Positions 35,336 through 46,429 of a DNA stretch of 64,000 nt are shown piece after piece (position 1 is the first letter of the stretch; each line of letters begins with the position of its first letter). Below the pieces are notes generated by a model. The model had not been told where the DNA came from and made no database searches. It worked only from the letters and a program-made list of their open reading frames with translations. The stretch comes from JACVRW01 sp963728155 (GTDB lineage: Bacteria > Actinomycetota > Thermoleophilia > Solirubrobacterales > Thermoleophilaceae). The translations under genes and the position numbers were made by a program. The stretch covers positions 434,001-498,000 of the forward strand of contig CAVSJF010000006.1 in the NCBI GenBank assembly GCA_963728155.1, in the 5' to 3' direction.

Positions 35336-36626
35336 CCCCGGCAGTATGTCCGCGCTTGCAAGCGGCGGGCCTGACGCCGGGCGACAGCGACGGCGCCAGC
35401 AGTCCGCCTACGGACTGGTCCACCCCGTGCCGCCGACTGACGGCAGTGAGCGTGGGCGCGCCCTCGGCGTCCGGGTCGCCGATGCGCACCAGGGATGTGG
35501 AGATCACCGCCTGGCCGTTGTCGTCGAGCCGTACCGGCCCGCCGAGCAGATTGATGCGAAGCCGGCGCAGCTCGGCGGGCAGGCGGGCCGAGCTGCCGTC
35601 GGCTTGCTCGAGGGCGAGCAGGATCGCCTCGACCGCATCGCGATAGCCGGTCACGAGCTCGCTGCTCGCCAAGCTCGCGGACACCCCGGGGAAGGCCTTT
35701 GCGTAGTCGCGCAGATAGGCCCGCATTCGCGGCGGGTAGGCGTACGAGCTGCCGGTGACCCCCGCCAGCGCGCGGCTCGTGGCGCGCAGCGTCGTGGGTT
35801 CGTCCATGAGCGACGGCCCGGAGACGATCTGCCGAGACGGGTCGTCCCTTTGCCTCGCCAGTCGCTTCAGGAATTCGCTGGCATCGAAGTACGAGCCTCC
35901 GAATACCGCCACGCCGTCCACGTCGGTGCGCACGCGGTCGGCGTCGCGTCCGGCCGGGTCGAAGAAGTCCACTCCCAGCTGCTGCTCGATCCTGCCCCCG
36001 AGGGCGCAGAACTCAGCCGCGAACGCGTCCCGGCCGCCCCAGCCCGCGTCCCAGTTGGCGAGCACGATCGCGGCGCGTCGCCAGCCCAGGTGGCGGTAGG
36101 CGTAGGTGGCCAGGCCGGCAACGCCCTGGCCGTGATCTCCGGAGAAGCGAAAGACATTGGCCGCGGGACGACGCAGCGTCGCCTCACGAGGACCATGGAC
36201 AGCCGGCAGGAACACGGTCTCGGGGTGCCCGCGCGCGACGTCGCGGATCACGACCTCGTCCGCACCCACGCTCCCCGCCACGACCGCGTCGACCTTCTCG
36301 AGCTCGGCCATGCGGCGGAGCTCGGTCGTGATCGCGCTGAACTCCCCGGCCTCGGCGCATCCGGTAACCAGTTCGACCGAGCGACCCGCCACGGTCACGG
36401 GCGTGATTCCGGCGTGAGCACGGCGACCGCGCCGGCTTGCCCCTCGCTCGATGAGCGGAAGCTGCGCTCCCGAGAGCTCCGCGTCGCCGAATGAGCGGAA
36501 GATGCCCACACAGTCCACCACCACTCCGATCCGCAGCGGTGGCTCATCGTCCGCGCAGGCGCCGGCGAGCAGCGCGAGCATGCACGCGACGATGCCCGCG
36601 CGCCAGGAGGGAGCCCTAGAAGTCAT
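35325..36626 (-). CDS. Branched-chain-amino-acid-type ligand-binding lipoprotein
   Basis: 433 aa. A signal with lipobox LLAGAC precedes a type-I periplasmic-binding (Peripl_BP_6) domain: LRIGVVVDCVGIFRSFGDAELSGAQL at the start, FRFSGDHGQGVAGLATYAYRHLGWRRAAIV, and GVTGSSYAYPPRMRAYLRDYAKAFPG near the end. No permease or ATPase genes adjoin. Instead it overlaps by 11 bases a kinase with an outside propeller domain, so it may present a ligand to that receptor rather than feed a transporter (inference). Confidence 0.85.
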   Translation of the reverse strand: MTSRAPSWRAGIVACMLALLAGACADDEPPLRIGVVVDCVGIFRSFGDAELSGAQLPLIERGASRRGRRAHAGITPVTVAGRSVELVTGCAEAGEFSAITTELRRMAELEKVDAVVAGSVGADEVVIRDVARGHPETVFLPAVHGPREATLRRPAANVFRFSGDHGQGVAGLATYAYRHLGWRRAAIVLANWDAGWGGRDAFAAEFCALGGRIEQQLGVDFFDPAGRDADRVRTDVDGVAVFGGSYFDASEFLKRLARQRDDPSRQIVSGPSLMDEPTTLRATSRALAGVTGSSYAYPPRMRAYLRDYAKAFPGVSASLASSELVTGYRDAVEAILLALEQADGSSARLPAELRRLRINLLGGPVRLDDNGQAVISTSLVRIGDPDAEGAPTLTAVSRRHGVDQSVGGLLAPSLSPGVRPAACKRGHTAGGDG

Positions 36627-38460
36627 GCTCGGTCACCCACACCGATCCCGCGCCCACCGCCACGCCTCGTGGGACGCCACCCACATCGATCGTCGCCACC
36701 ACCCGTCGCGTTCGCGGATCGACCCGCGACAACGACCCGTCGAGGGTGTTCGCCACCCACACGGCGCCGGCCCCGGCGGCCACCCCGGACGGACCACGGC
36801 CGACACCAATGCCGGCGAGAACCTCGTTGTCCGCGGGATCCAGAGGCACGATCCGGTCGCGCACCCCGTCGGTGATCCAGACGAGGCCGTTGGCCACCTC
36901 GACCGACGTCGGAGCGAAGCCCAGCTCGATCGTCGCCTGGATCCGCCCGCTGCGCCGATCGAGCCGCCACATCCGCCGGTCGAGCGCATCGCCAAGGACC
37001 CAGAGTGATCCGGCGCCCACGTCCAGCTCACGAAACTGCACGCGCGAGTTCTCGACGGTGCCCGGCGACTGAAAGGGAAGGAAGACCTCGACGAGCTTGC
37101 GCAGGCGCCCGCGGTCCGTGCTGAGCCGCTGGACGGCGGGACACCCGGCGGCCCACAGGACGCCCTGCCCCGAGGCCATGGCGCACGACAGCAGATCGAG
37201 CCCGTCCTCGCGCACGCCGGTCACGGCGTCGTAGCGGGAGACCACGCCGGACAAGAAGCGGCCGTCGGCCCCCACGTAGACCTTGTCCCTGAAGGCAGCG
37301 AGGTCACGCGGCTCGCCGTTGGAGGTCACGCGCTCCAGCCGGTCCGAGCTCGGCTCGTAGCGCCACAGGACGCCTCCGCGAAAGTCCGCCATCCACAGCC
37401 CTCCCGGGGTCACGGCGAGCTGGCCCGGGTGTCCGCGAACGCCCTGGCGGAGAACCGTCTCGTTGGTGCGCGGATCCACCTGCACCAGGGCCCCGCTGGG
37501 CGTGGGGGCGCCGTCCTCGCCCCCTGTGGCCAGCAGCGCCACGCCGACTGCGACGGCGAGGGCCACCAGCACACCGGCCACCAGCGCTACCGGGCGTGGG
37601 CGCGCCGGCGGCGCGGACGGACGCACGTCGAGCGCTTCCGCCGCCGCATCGACCAGCGCGGCGCAGCTCTCGTAGCGGTCCGCGGGGTCCTTGGCCATGC
37701 CGCGCGCCAGCACCGAGTCGATCGCCGGCGTCAGCTCGGCCCCGCGCTCGCTTGGGGCCGGGACCGGTTCCTCGAGATGGGCGAAGATGGCCGCCACCTC
37801 CGACCTCTCGCCGTACGGCACGGTGCCGGTGAGGCATTCGAACATGAGGCAAGCCAGGCTGTATTGGTCCGCGGGGCCGCCCACTGCGTCGCCGCGGATC
37901 TGCTCCGGCGAGACGTAGGCCACGGTTCCCATGAACTGCCCGTCGGCCGGACCGCGCTCCGATGCGCTCTGTGTAAGCCCGAAGTCCGCCAGGTAGCAGT
38001 GCTCGCGCTGGTCCTGGCGGTCCATCAGCACGTTGCTCGGCTTCACGTCGCGATGGACCAGGCCGCGCCGGTGAGCGGCATCGAGAGCACCCGCGAGCTG
38101 CTCGGCGATCGCGATCGTGCGCTCGGGCGCGAGCGCTCCCTCCCGCCGCAGCACCGCCTTGAGATCTCGGCCCGGCACGTAGCGCATGGCGATAAAAAGC
38201 AGGCCGTTCTGGTCGCCCGCCTCGTAGATCGGGATCACGTTCGGGTGATCGAGGCTCGCTGCGAGGCGCGACTCGCGCAGGAGGCGCTCGCGGGAATGCT
38301 CGTCCGCGACGACGCCCGCCGCCAGCACCTTCATGGCCACCGGGCGCCCCAGCCGCACATCCTCCGCCCGGTACACCTCTCCGTTGCCGCCCCGCCCGAT
38401 CAGCTCCTGCGGGCGGTAGCCCGCGACCTGCGGAGCCGCGAGCGGCTGTGGATCGATCAT
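36616..38460 (-). CDS. Membrane Ser/Thr protein kinase with extracytoplasmic YVTN propeller
   Basis: 614 aa. PknB-like kinase at 14-275: GRGGNGEVY loop, Lys44 in AMKVL, HRDVKPSNVL (Asp138), DFGLT (Asp159) and GTVAYVSPEQ. One helix at about 290-311. Outside part 320-614 consists of propeller repeats (GPSGVAAGAGAVWVANTLDGSLSRVDPRTRRVVATIDVG), in place of the PASTA repeats of PknB. All catalytic residues are present. It is the first gene of the operon kinase - binding lipoprotein - ftcD - UBP finger, with overlaps throughout. The propeller resembles that in the SARP receptor nearby. Confidence 0.93.
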   Translation of the reverse strand: MIDPQPLAAPQVAGYRPQELIGRGGNGEVYRAEDVRLGRPVAMKVLAAGVVADEHSRERLLRESRLAASLDHPNVIPIYEAGDQNGLLFIAMRYVPGRDLKAVLRREGALAPERTIAIAEQLAGALDAAHRRGLVHRDVKPSNVLMDRQDQREHCYLADFGLTQSASERGPADGQFMGTVAYVSPEQIRGDAVGGPADQYSLACLMFECLTGTVPYGERSEVAAIFAHLEEPVPAPSERGAELTPAIDSVLARGMAKDPADRYESCAALVDAAAEALDVRPSAPPARPRPVALVAGVLVALAVAVGVALLATGGEDGAPTPSGALVQVDPRTNETVLRQGVRGHPGQLAVTPGGLWMADFRGGVLWRYEPSSDRLERVTSNGEPRDLAAFRDKVYVGADGRFLSGVVSRYDAVTGVREDGLDLLSCAMASGQGVLWAAGCPAVQRLSTDRGRLRKLVEVFLPFQSPGTVENSRVQFRELDVGAGSLWVLGDALDRRMWRLDRRSGRIQATIELGFAPTSVEVANGLVWITDGVRDRIVPLDPADNEVLAGIGVGRGPSGVAAGAGAVWVANTLDGSLSRVDPRTRRVVATIDVGGVPRGVAVGAGSVWVTEHDF

Positions 38461-38512
38461 CCCTTTCCTCCCGGGTCAAGACTGCCTGACCCCGGCGGCG
38501 GCTTCAAGCCCA

Positions 38513-38547
38513 GGCGGGGGCCGAGCGAGTGCCGCTCCGCCCCCGCC
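38513..38547 (-). terminator. Hairpin downstream of the secreted-protein gene
   Basis: GGCGGGGGCCGAGCG and CGCTCCGCCCCCGCC pair at 14 of 15 positions around AGTGC. It lies about 20 bases after the minus-strand stop at 38566 and before the kinase start, so it probably ends that transcript. Confidence 0.7.
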
Positions 38548-38565
38548 GGGTTGATCACCTCTCGC

Positions 38566-39111
38566 TCAACAGCTGCTGCTGCGCGAAACTCCTGCCGTGG
38601 CGACACGCCGCGTGGCGTGGCCCCGGAGCGTCACGTTGCCGATGTACTTTGTCTTGACGCCCTTGTCCGTGGGGGTGTCGACGAACATCACAACGCCCTG
38701 CGCTCCGTCGAAGTCGCCCGTCCCCTCGACGATCGGATGCCAGCAGGCACCCCAGACGAGTGAGTCCGGTTCGGCCGACGCGAACAGCGCCCAGAAGTCG
38801 AAGGTGAAGGACAGAGTGCCCTTGGGGTCGCGCTTGCACGAGCGATCGCGCCGGCGGTCCAGGCACCCGTCGAACAGCTCCGTTCCCCTGGCGTGGAAGT
38901 AGGTCGGGTCCTCCACCTCCTCGAAGGACGTGGTGGACCAGTCTCCCACCAGGCTGCCCTTCATCTTGTAGGTGCCGGCCTCCTCGTCGATCACCGTCTG
39001 GGTGCCCGACAGCTTGTGCGTCTTGCCACTCGCCGGCCCGGCCAGCGCCAGCGCCAGGACCGCACACCCTGCCAGGGCAGTCAGTCGCCGGCTCGTATTC
39101 GTCCGGAGCAT
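38566..39111 (-). CDS. Secreted protein of unknown function
   Basis: 181 aa from ATG 39109-39111 with GAGGAG upstream. A Sec signal (RRLTALAGCAVLALALAGPASGK) is followed by a beta-rich domain (GTYKMKGSLVGDWSTTSFEE, GTLSFTFDFWALF, EGTGDFDGAQGVVMFVDTP, KTKYIGNVTLRG). Four Cys could form disulfides. The repeated G-x-G-D-F-D-G-A style recalls small secreted barrels, but I cannot name the family. It is monocistronic, with its own terminator. Confidence 0.7.
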   Translation of the reverse strand: MLRTNTSRRLTALAGCAVLALALAGPASGKTHKLSGTQTVIDEEAGTYKMKGSLVGDWSTTSFEEVEDPTYFHARGTELFDGCLDRRRDRSCKRDPKGTLSFTFDFWALFASAEPDSLVWGACWHPIVEGTGDFDGAQGVVMFVDTPTDKGVKTKYIGNVTLRGHATRRVATAGVSRSSSC

Positions 39112-39193
39112 TGCGCCTCCTCGGTCGTTTCGCACACGGTGGCGGGTGGCTCTGGAGGTTCGCTTGACGCTCGCTTGACGCCGGTTGGGTCGC

Positions 39194-40800
39194 CTAGGCG
39201 CCGGCCAGCGTCCAGGTAAAACGGGTGTCGCTCTCGCGGGGCGCCAGTCCACCCGGGCGAACGCCCCGGCGGACGAGCACGGTCGGCGCCGAGGCACGCG
39301 CGGCGAGCGCGGTCCGCGAGCGACCGAGGCCCTCGCGGCGCCAACGTTCGGTGAGGCCCACGGCCACGATGCTCGAGTCCGCCGCGGCAACCAGCGCGTC
39401 GGCGTCGGGAGCCACTAGCACCGGCTCCGCGGGAACGCCCAGAGCGTGCTGGACCGCGAGCGAGGCGCTCGCCAGCAGGCGGCTGGCATCGCGTCCGCCA
39501 TAGCCGTCGGTGGCACCGGCCAGCCGCAGCGGCGCGCCCGTGGTGAGCGCCAGCCATGCCCCAGCTCGACCGCCGCCCAGTCGTGCGAGGCGCCGCCGAA
39601 CGGAACCAGCACCGCCCCGCGCCCTTCTCCCGAGCCGGCCGGCCAGCTGCGCGCTCCGGCCACGACGGCAACGTCACAGGGCGCCTGCTCGAGCAGCGTG
39701 AGCAGCCTCGCGTCCTCGAGCAGCCCCTCGGGGGCGTCGACGAGGAGAAGATCCACATCGTGCTCGGCCGCGAGCCTCGCCACGTCGGCTCCCGGCGTGA
39801 CCGAGGTGAACGCGGCGGAGCGCGCCGCCACGCCGCGCTCGAGCAGGCGCTCCCTGCGTGCCTCGAGCTCTCGGCTCAGGGAGGCGAGCTCCTCCGCGTG
39901 AGGCACGGTCGCGACCATGATGATCTCCCGTTCGGGCCGGCCCGCCAGCGGCTCAGCCGCCGCCACGAGCATGTCCAGGGCGCCGGGATCGAGGGGAGCG
40001 ACCAGGATCGGGCCGAAAGCCTTGGGCGAGGCGACCGCTCCCGCGGAGCCGGGAGAGAACAGGGTGGGGTCCTGGTTCAGCAGGCGACTATGTAGGTCCT
40101 GAAGGGCCGGCCCGGGCTCGATTCCCAGCTCGTCGACCAGGACGGCGCGAGCGGAGCGGTAGGCCTCGAGCGCCTCGGCCTGTCTTCCGGACGCGCACAG
40201 GGCATGCATGAGCAGCTCGTGGGCCCGTTCGCGCAGGGGATGCTCGCGAACCAGCTCCGAGAGCTCGGCCAGGAGGTCGGCGTGCCGGCCGCGGCCGAGC
40301 TCGGCCTCGAGGCGGCGCTCGGTGGCGAGCAGGCGAACATCGTCGAGCCGCGCGGCGATCGGCTGCACGCAGCGCTCGTCGTGGAGGTCGGCCAGCGCGG
40401 GTCCGGACCAGACGTCGAGCGCGGCCGCGAGAGTGGTCGCCGCGCGCTCGAAGTCTCCCTGCTCCAGCGCCAGGCTGCCCTCCTCCGCTCTGCGCTCGAA
40501 GCGATGGAGGTCGAGCGCGTCCGCACCCACCCCGAGCACGTAGCCGGGACCCCGCGTGACGATCGCCTCAGCCCCCAAGGCCTTGCGCAGACGCGAGACG
40601 GCGCCCTGCACGAGGTTGGCCGCACTGGCGGGCGGCGCGTCGCCCCAGATCTCGTCGATCAGGCGGTGGACCGGGACAACCGAGTTGGCCTGAGCCAGCA
40701 GGAGCACCAGCAGCGCCCGGTGCCGCGGCGGCCCAAGCGCCACCGAGCGCCCGTCCACGAGCGCCTCCAACGGCCCGAGCATGCGGTATTCAACCCCCAC
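39194..40800 (-). CDS. BTAD/SARP regulator fused to universal-stress-protein-like domains (frameshifted)
   Basis: About 535 aa. Residues 1-95: winged helix (GPPRHRALLVLLLAQANSVVPVHRLIDEIWG; AVSRLRKALG). Residues 97-240: BTAD (LHRFERRAEEGSLALEQGDFE to VDELGIEPGPALQDLHSRLL). Then two USP-like alpha/beta units: PILVAPLDPGALDMLVAAAEPLA... DVDLLLVDAPEGLLED, and, after a frameshift near 39545, a second unit (LRLAGATDG, SLAVQHALGVPAEPVLVAPDADALVAAADSSIVAVGL) ending at 39194. No membrane helix, so unlike the neighbouring SARP receptor it is cytosolic and might sense a nucleotide via the USP part (inference). Confidence 0.8.
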
Positions 40801-40827
40801 GCCCGGTCTATTTTGCCTGCTAAGCCG

Positions 40828-42997
40828 CTATGGCGAACACAGCGTCGTTCGGTAGCGGCACGCCACCATCTCCGGCGTCTCCACCGGCCGGCCGGCGTCG
40901 ATCGAGCGCGCCAGTCGGATGAACTGGGCGTGCGACCAGGCCAGCGGCGTCGCCGAGAAGGTGTTCTCCCCCGGAACCTTCGCGTCCTCGGTGCCGAAAG
41001 GCGGGTTGAAGTCCCACACCTGCTCGGCGATCACCTGACCGCCCGAGTCGTCGGCCACGTTGGCCATCGTGTCCAGGTAGAGCTGGGCCTGCTGACCGGC
41101 GGCGAGCGCGTACTCGCCCCGCTCGCCCGTGAGCAGCGGCCAGCCGCGGCCGATGGTCTCGCCCGAGCCCGTCGTCCACGGGCGCCCACTGGCTGCCGTC
41201 GGCCTTCTCGCCGTAGCCGTCGAAGCTGGCGCGGTGCCAGAAGGGACCGTTGTCGGTGTCGTACCTGAGGTCGCGGTCGATCACCGCGCAGCGTCGAGGC
41301 GATGTTGGGGTCGTCGGCCGACTTCACGCCGAGGCGGACCATCTCCAGGAAGCTCGGGTCGACCACGGTGCGCTGGTCGATGAGCGGCCCGCCGTCGGAG
41401 ATCTGGATCTCCGCGCCGGAGTTGGCGTCGCCGTTGTCGGTGATGCGCAGGTAGTACGGGTTCGGGCGACAGCGGCCCGTTGGTGGTGAGCGTCCACGTG
41501 TTGAGGTTGCCCTGCCACTCGTCGGCCTTCGCGAGGTAGCGATCGGCCCGGGCCGCGTCGCCGTTCTTGCGGGCGATGTCCGCCGCGGTCACCAGGCCGG
41601 CGATCTCCGCGGCGATCGTGGCGGGCGAGTAGCCGCCGATGTTCTCCCAGCGCTCCTGGTCGGTGCGCGGTCCGGTGGCCACGAGGTAGTCGGCCGAGAG
41701 GCGCACGTTGTCCCAGTCCTCGGCGCCCGTGCGGCCCAGCTGCCAGGCCAGCACGATCGGGAAGGCCACCTCGTCGAGCTGCTCCCCGTCGAAGACCTCC
41801 TCGCCGTCGAGCCTGGAGTTCTGCGGGAACGACCCGTCGTCGCCCTGCTGGAACTCCCACAGGTAGTCGAGCGAGCGCTCGGCGGCGGCCGCGTCGCCCG
41901 CGGCGAGCAGGCCGGTGGCGATCTGGTAGAGGTCGCGCGACCACACCGCGAGGTAGACGGGGATGTGCTGGAGCTCGTCGCGCCAGGCCCAGGGCCGGCC
42001 CGGAGCGGCGACGAAGCCGCCGCGGTAGGTCTTGTCCTCGTGGGAGGCCAGGAGCATCACCGAGGCGAGGTAGGCGGCGCGGGCGCCGGCGGCGCTGCGC
42101 GGCACGCGGTCGAGCGACGCGAGGTAGTTGCGCCAGCCGGCCGCGTACTCGCCGCGCGCGGAGCGAGAAGCCCGCGCGAGCGCCGGCCCGAGCGTTCTTG
42201 ACGGCGGTGTCGGTCTTGCGCCCGAAGCCGAGCGCCAGGCGCAGCCGCTGGCCGCCGTCGAGGCCGGTCAGCTCGGTCTTGCCGGTCTGGATGACGTTGC
42301 CGCGATCGCGCGCCGTGTAGGACCAGTCCAGCGTGAAGTTCTTCTGCAGGTCGGTCCAGCCGTCGCTGCGGTCCGAGTAGCCGCTGGAGGTCTGGCGTGA
42401 AGCCCGAGGAGGCGAGCACCGCGCCGCTCAGCCGGCCGTCGGTGGCCACCAGGCCGCCGCCTTCGCTGCGGCCCTTGTCGTCGTTGGCGTTCAGGCCGAG
42501 GCCGACGTCGTGCAGCACGTAGACCTCGTACGGGTTCCCGTCGAGCGACTCGAAGCGGACGTCGACCAGCACCGCCGAGCGGCCCGGGTCGGTCACGTAG
42601 GTCTTGGTGATCCGGTACTTGCCCGACTTGGCCGTGTTCACCTGGCGGTACACCGGGCTGCGGCCGTCGATCAGCTGCGTCGTGTGGTCGGTGTCCTCGT
42701 CCTCGCGGTCGGCGAAGCGTCTCGCCGTCGGTGACCACGAGCTGGGTGTCGCGGGTGGCGGGCGTGTCGATCCGCGGGAAGAAGACCTCGGTGAGCGCGC
42801 CGTCGTTGATCGTGTACCAGACCTTGCTCCTCAGGGTGCCGAGACGTGCCGAAGCCGTCCTTGTCTCCCGGAGCCCAGTCGGCCGCCTTGCCGGGCGACG
42901 AAGGGGCGTAGGGCGGGGCGGCCTGCGCCGGTCCGGCCGCGAGGGCCAGGACCAGTAGCGCGGCGGTCGACAGGACGGCGACGCGGGTAGAACGCAT
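40828..42997 (-). CDS. Secreted glucan 1,4-alpha-glucosidase (GH15 glucoamylase), many frameshifts
   Basis: About 720 aa restored. Sec signal MRSTRVAVLSTAALLVLALAAGPAQA with AGGAGAG before the ATG; N-terminal beta domain (VWYTINDGALTEVFFPRIDTP; YVLHDVGLGLNANDDKG); catalytic (alpha/alpha)6 domain (GRPWAWRDELQHIPVYLAVWSRDLYQIATGLLAAG, DEVAFPIVLAWQLGRTG, ENIGGYSPATIAAEIAGL, GEKADGSQWAPVD, GRGWPLLTGERGEYALAAG). At least seven frame changes. It releases glucose from starch-type glucans outside the cell. The density of indels without loss of blocks points to sequence error. Confidence 0.85.
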
Positions 42998-43096
42998 GTC
43001 TCTCTCCTGGGTGCGTTGAAGGCACGGGGGAGGTACCCAGGCCCGTCGACCGCCCCAAACGCGGGCACCCCGAGGTCGGTCTAAACTCGGTACCCC

Positions 43097-43169
43097 GGCT
43101 CCGTAGCTCAGCGGTTAGAGCGCACGACTCATAATCGTGAGGTCCCTGGTTCGAATCCAGGCGGAGCTA
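43097..43169 (+). tRNA. tRNA-Met (CAT anticodon)
   Basis: 73-nt cloverleaf: acceptor GGCTCCG/CGGAGCT (a G-U first pair), D arm GCTC-AGCGGTTA-GAGC, anticodon arm CACGA-CTCATAA-TCGTG with CAT, variable AGGTC, T arm CCTGG-TTCGAAT-CCAGG. CCA is not encoded. It lacks the C1:A72 mismatch and GGG/CCC stem of initiators, so it is an elongator Met tRNA; a CAT-anticodon Ile2 tRNA cannot be fully excluded. Confidence 0.93.
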
Positions 43170-43237
43170 CTGGTCGCGCTCAGCGCGGATCGCTTGGGTT
43201 GCCAGGCCACTCCGCGCGCCGCCGGTACGTTTCTCGA

Positions 43238-43993
43238 GTGCCTGAGGAGGAGTACGGGACCCTTGCCGAGGTCTACGAGTGGCTCGTGCCCGACGAGCGG
43301 GTCGAGCCGGAGAGCCAGGTCGCCGCTTTCGCCGACGTCGTCGACGAGCTGTCGCCGGGCGCTCGGGTGCTCGACTGCGCCGCCGGCACCGGCGAGCTCG
43401 CGGTGGGCCTCGCGCTGCGGGGTTTCCATGTCACGGCCACCGACGCGAGCCACGCGATGCTCGAGCGCACGTCAGCTCTCGTCCAAGAGCGCGGCGTCGA
43501 GGTGCAGGCCGAGGTGTGCGCATGGGAGGAGCTCGAGGGCCGGGGCTGGAAGGGCTCTTTCGACGCGGTCTTCTGCGTCGGCAACTCGCTTCCCCACGCT
43601 CCCGGTGAGACCGCCCGTCGCCGCGCGCTGGCCGCGATGACGAGCGTCCTGCGTCCCGCCGGGGCGCTCGTGGTCGCCACCCGCAACTGGGAGGCGCTGC
43701 GCGCGCGCGGTTCGCGCCTCGAGGTCTTCCCCCGCCTCGTCCGCCGCCGCGGCCTGGGCGGCGTCGTGGTCTACGCGTGGACGATCGCCGCGGCGTGGGA
43801 GGAGACGCATGAGATGGACATTGCGGTCGCCCTGCTACGCGACAGCGGCGTGGCCGTCTACCGCGAGCGCATGCCGTTCTGGCCCTTCCGCCGCGAGACA
43901 CTCGAGGCGGAGCTGGGCGCCGTCGGAATGGATGCGGTCGCGAGCACCTGGACCCCGGACAGCGATCGTTACCTCGTCGTCGCCCGGCGCTAG
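43238..43993 (+). CDS. Class I SAM-dependent methyltransferase
   Basis: 251 aa from GTG 43238. SAM motif I is VLDCAAGTGELAVGLALRGFHVTATDAS; later motif FDAVFCVGNSLPHA and ALVVATRNWEAL. The upstream residues in the longer frame are derived from the tRNA 3' flank, so the later start is better. Substrate unknown. The 3' end converges on the SnoaL-like gene. Confidence 0.88.
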   Translation: MPEEEYGTLAEVYEWLVPDERVEPESQVAAFADVVDELSPGARVLDCAAGTGELAVGLALRGFHVTATDASHAMLERTSALVQERGVEVQAEVCAWEELEGRGWKGSFDAVFCVGNSLPHAPGETARRRALAAMTSVLRPAGALVVATRNWEALRARGSRLEVFPRLVRRRGLGGVVVYAWTIAAAWEETHEMDIAVALLRDSGVAVYRERMPFWPFRRETLEAELGAVGMDAVASTWTPDSDRYLVVARR

Positions 43994-44388
43994 GCCGAAA
44001 GCCTGAGCTCGCGCAGCGCGTCGTCCGGTTCGCGGTAGGGCCGGTTGCGCAGGAGGCTCCCGTCCCGAAGCGTCCAGATGTGCGCCGTGCGCTCGACCAC
44101 GGTAGCTCCGCTCTCCCCGCCGCGCGCGTGCATGGTCATCACGATCACCACTCGCCCGTCCACACCCTCGGAAATGCGTTCCACCTCGACTCGCCACTGC
44201 CCCCAGGCCGACTCGATGTCATCGAAGTACTCCCGGATACCGCCGTGCCCGATGTAGGCCTTGCCGCTGATGCCGAGCACCGAAAGGAACTCGACCTCCG
44301 GATGACAGACGCCGACCGCCATCTCTCGATCACAGCGCGTGACGGCGTCGGCAAACCGACGCGCGGCGTCCTCGCTGGCGGTAGCCAT
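43990..44388 (-). CDS. SnoaL/NTF2-like protein
   Basis: 132 aa, MATASEDAARRFADAVTRCDREMAVGV... VEFLSVLGISGKAYIGHGGIREYFDDIESAWGQWRVEVERI, the cone-shaped NTF2-like fold of SnoaL/limonene-epoxide-hydrolase-type proteins. Role unknown; an ATG at 44401-44403 would add five residues. It overlaps the methyltransferase stop by 4 bases and diverges from the decarboxylase gene. Confidence 0.85.
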   Translation of the reverse strand: MATASEDAARRFADAVTRCDREMAVGVCHPEVEFLSVLGISGKAYIGHGGIREYFDDIESAWGQWRVEVERISEGVDGRVVIVMTMHARGGESGATVVERTAHIWTLRDGSLLRNRPYREPDDALRELRLSA

Positions 44389-44454
44389 CGCGCCAGTATG
44401 CATCGCCCGACTGCCCTACCAGAGACGGAGCACCGCGCCCTTAGAATCGCGGGC

Positions 44455-45870
<1,416 letters not shown>

Positions 45871-45874
<4 letters not shown>

Positions 45875-46380
45875 ACGCCGCCGGCTGGGCCGATGTAGGA
45901 GACGAGAAACGGGAGCAGACCCAGCCGCTCATAGAAGCGAACCGCCTCAGTGTTCGATGCGATCACGCTCACGCCGATGTGGCGCACGCCAATTTCGCCG
46001 AGTTCCCGGTAAGCGGCGTCGACGATTGCCCGGCCGATCCCGCGACCGCGGTGCGCGGGGAGGACAGTGAGCGTCTCCAGCTCCGCGATCCGGTCCCCGG
46101 TCGCCCACGTCTCTTCCGGACCGCGCATGTGCACCACGGCGTAGGCGACCGGCGCCTCGTCGGCCTCAGCAATCAGGGCGAAGGCATCGGGCTCGACGAG
46201 CCACGCCTCGTACAGCGCCCGGCGAATCGCCCAAGACTCACGCGCCGCGCGAACCTCACCCAGTTCGAGCAGTTCCGGCGCCACCGCCGCGTGGTGATCG
46301 TGCAGCGACTCCCACAGCGGTCGTAAGTCGTCAATCCGCTCGACGCCAGCCTTCACGATGACCAGGTCCCCGTCCAGCAC
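45871..46380 (-). CDS. GNAT family N-acetyltransferase
   Basis: 169 aa. Acetyl-CoA site motif A is ELETLTVLPAHRGRGIGRAIVDAAYREL, followed by HIGVSVIASNTEAVRFYERLGL. Standard length. Acceptor unknown. It lies between a decarboxylase gene (convergent, 4-base overlap) and the permease gene (same strand, about 50 bases downstream), so an amine substrate is possible. Confidence 0.9.
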
Positions 46381-46429
46381 TTACTTCGAACCGCGCTCGC
46401 CTTCCATAGCCCCATGATGCCGGTCCTCG

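Noticed and set aside
43097..43169. Initiator tRNA or Ile2 tRNA
   Set aside because: Initiator features (C1:A72 mismatch and GGG/CCC anticodon stem) are absent. Ile2 cannot be fully excluded, but elongator Met is the simpler call.
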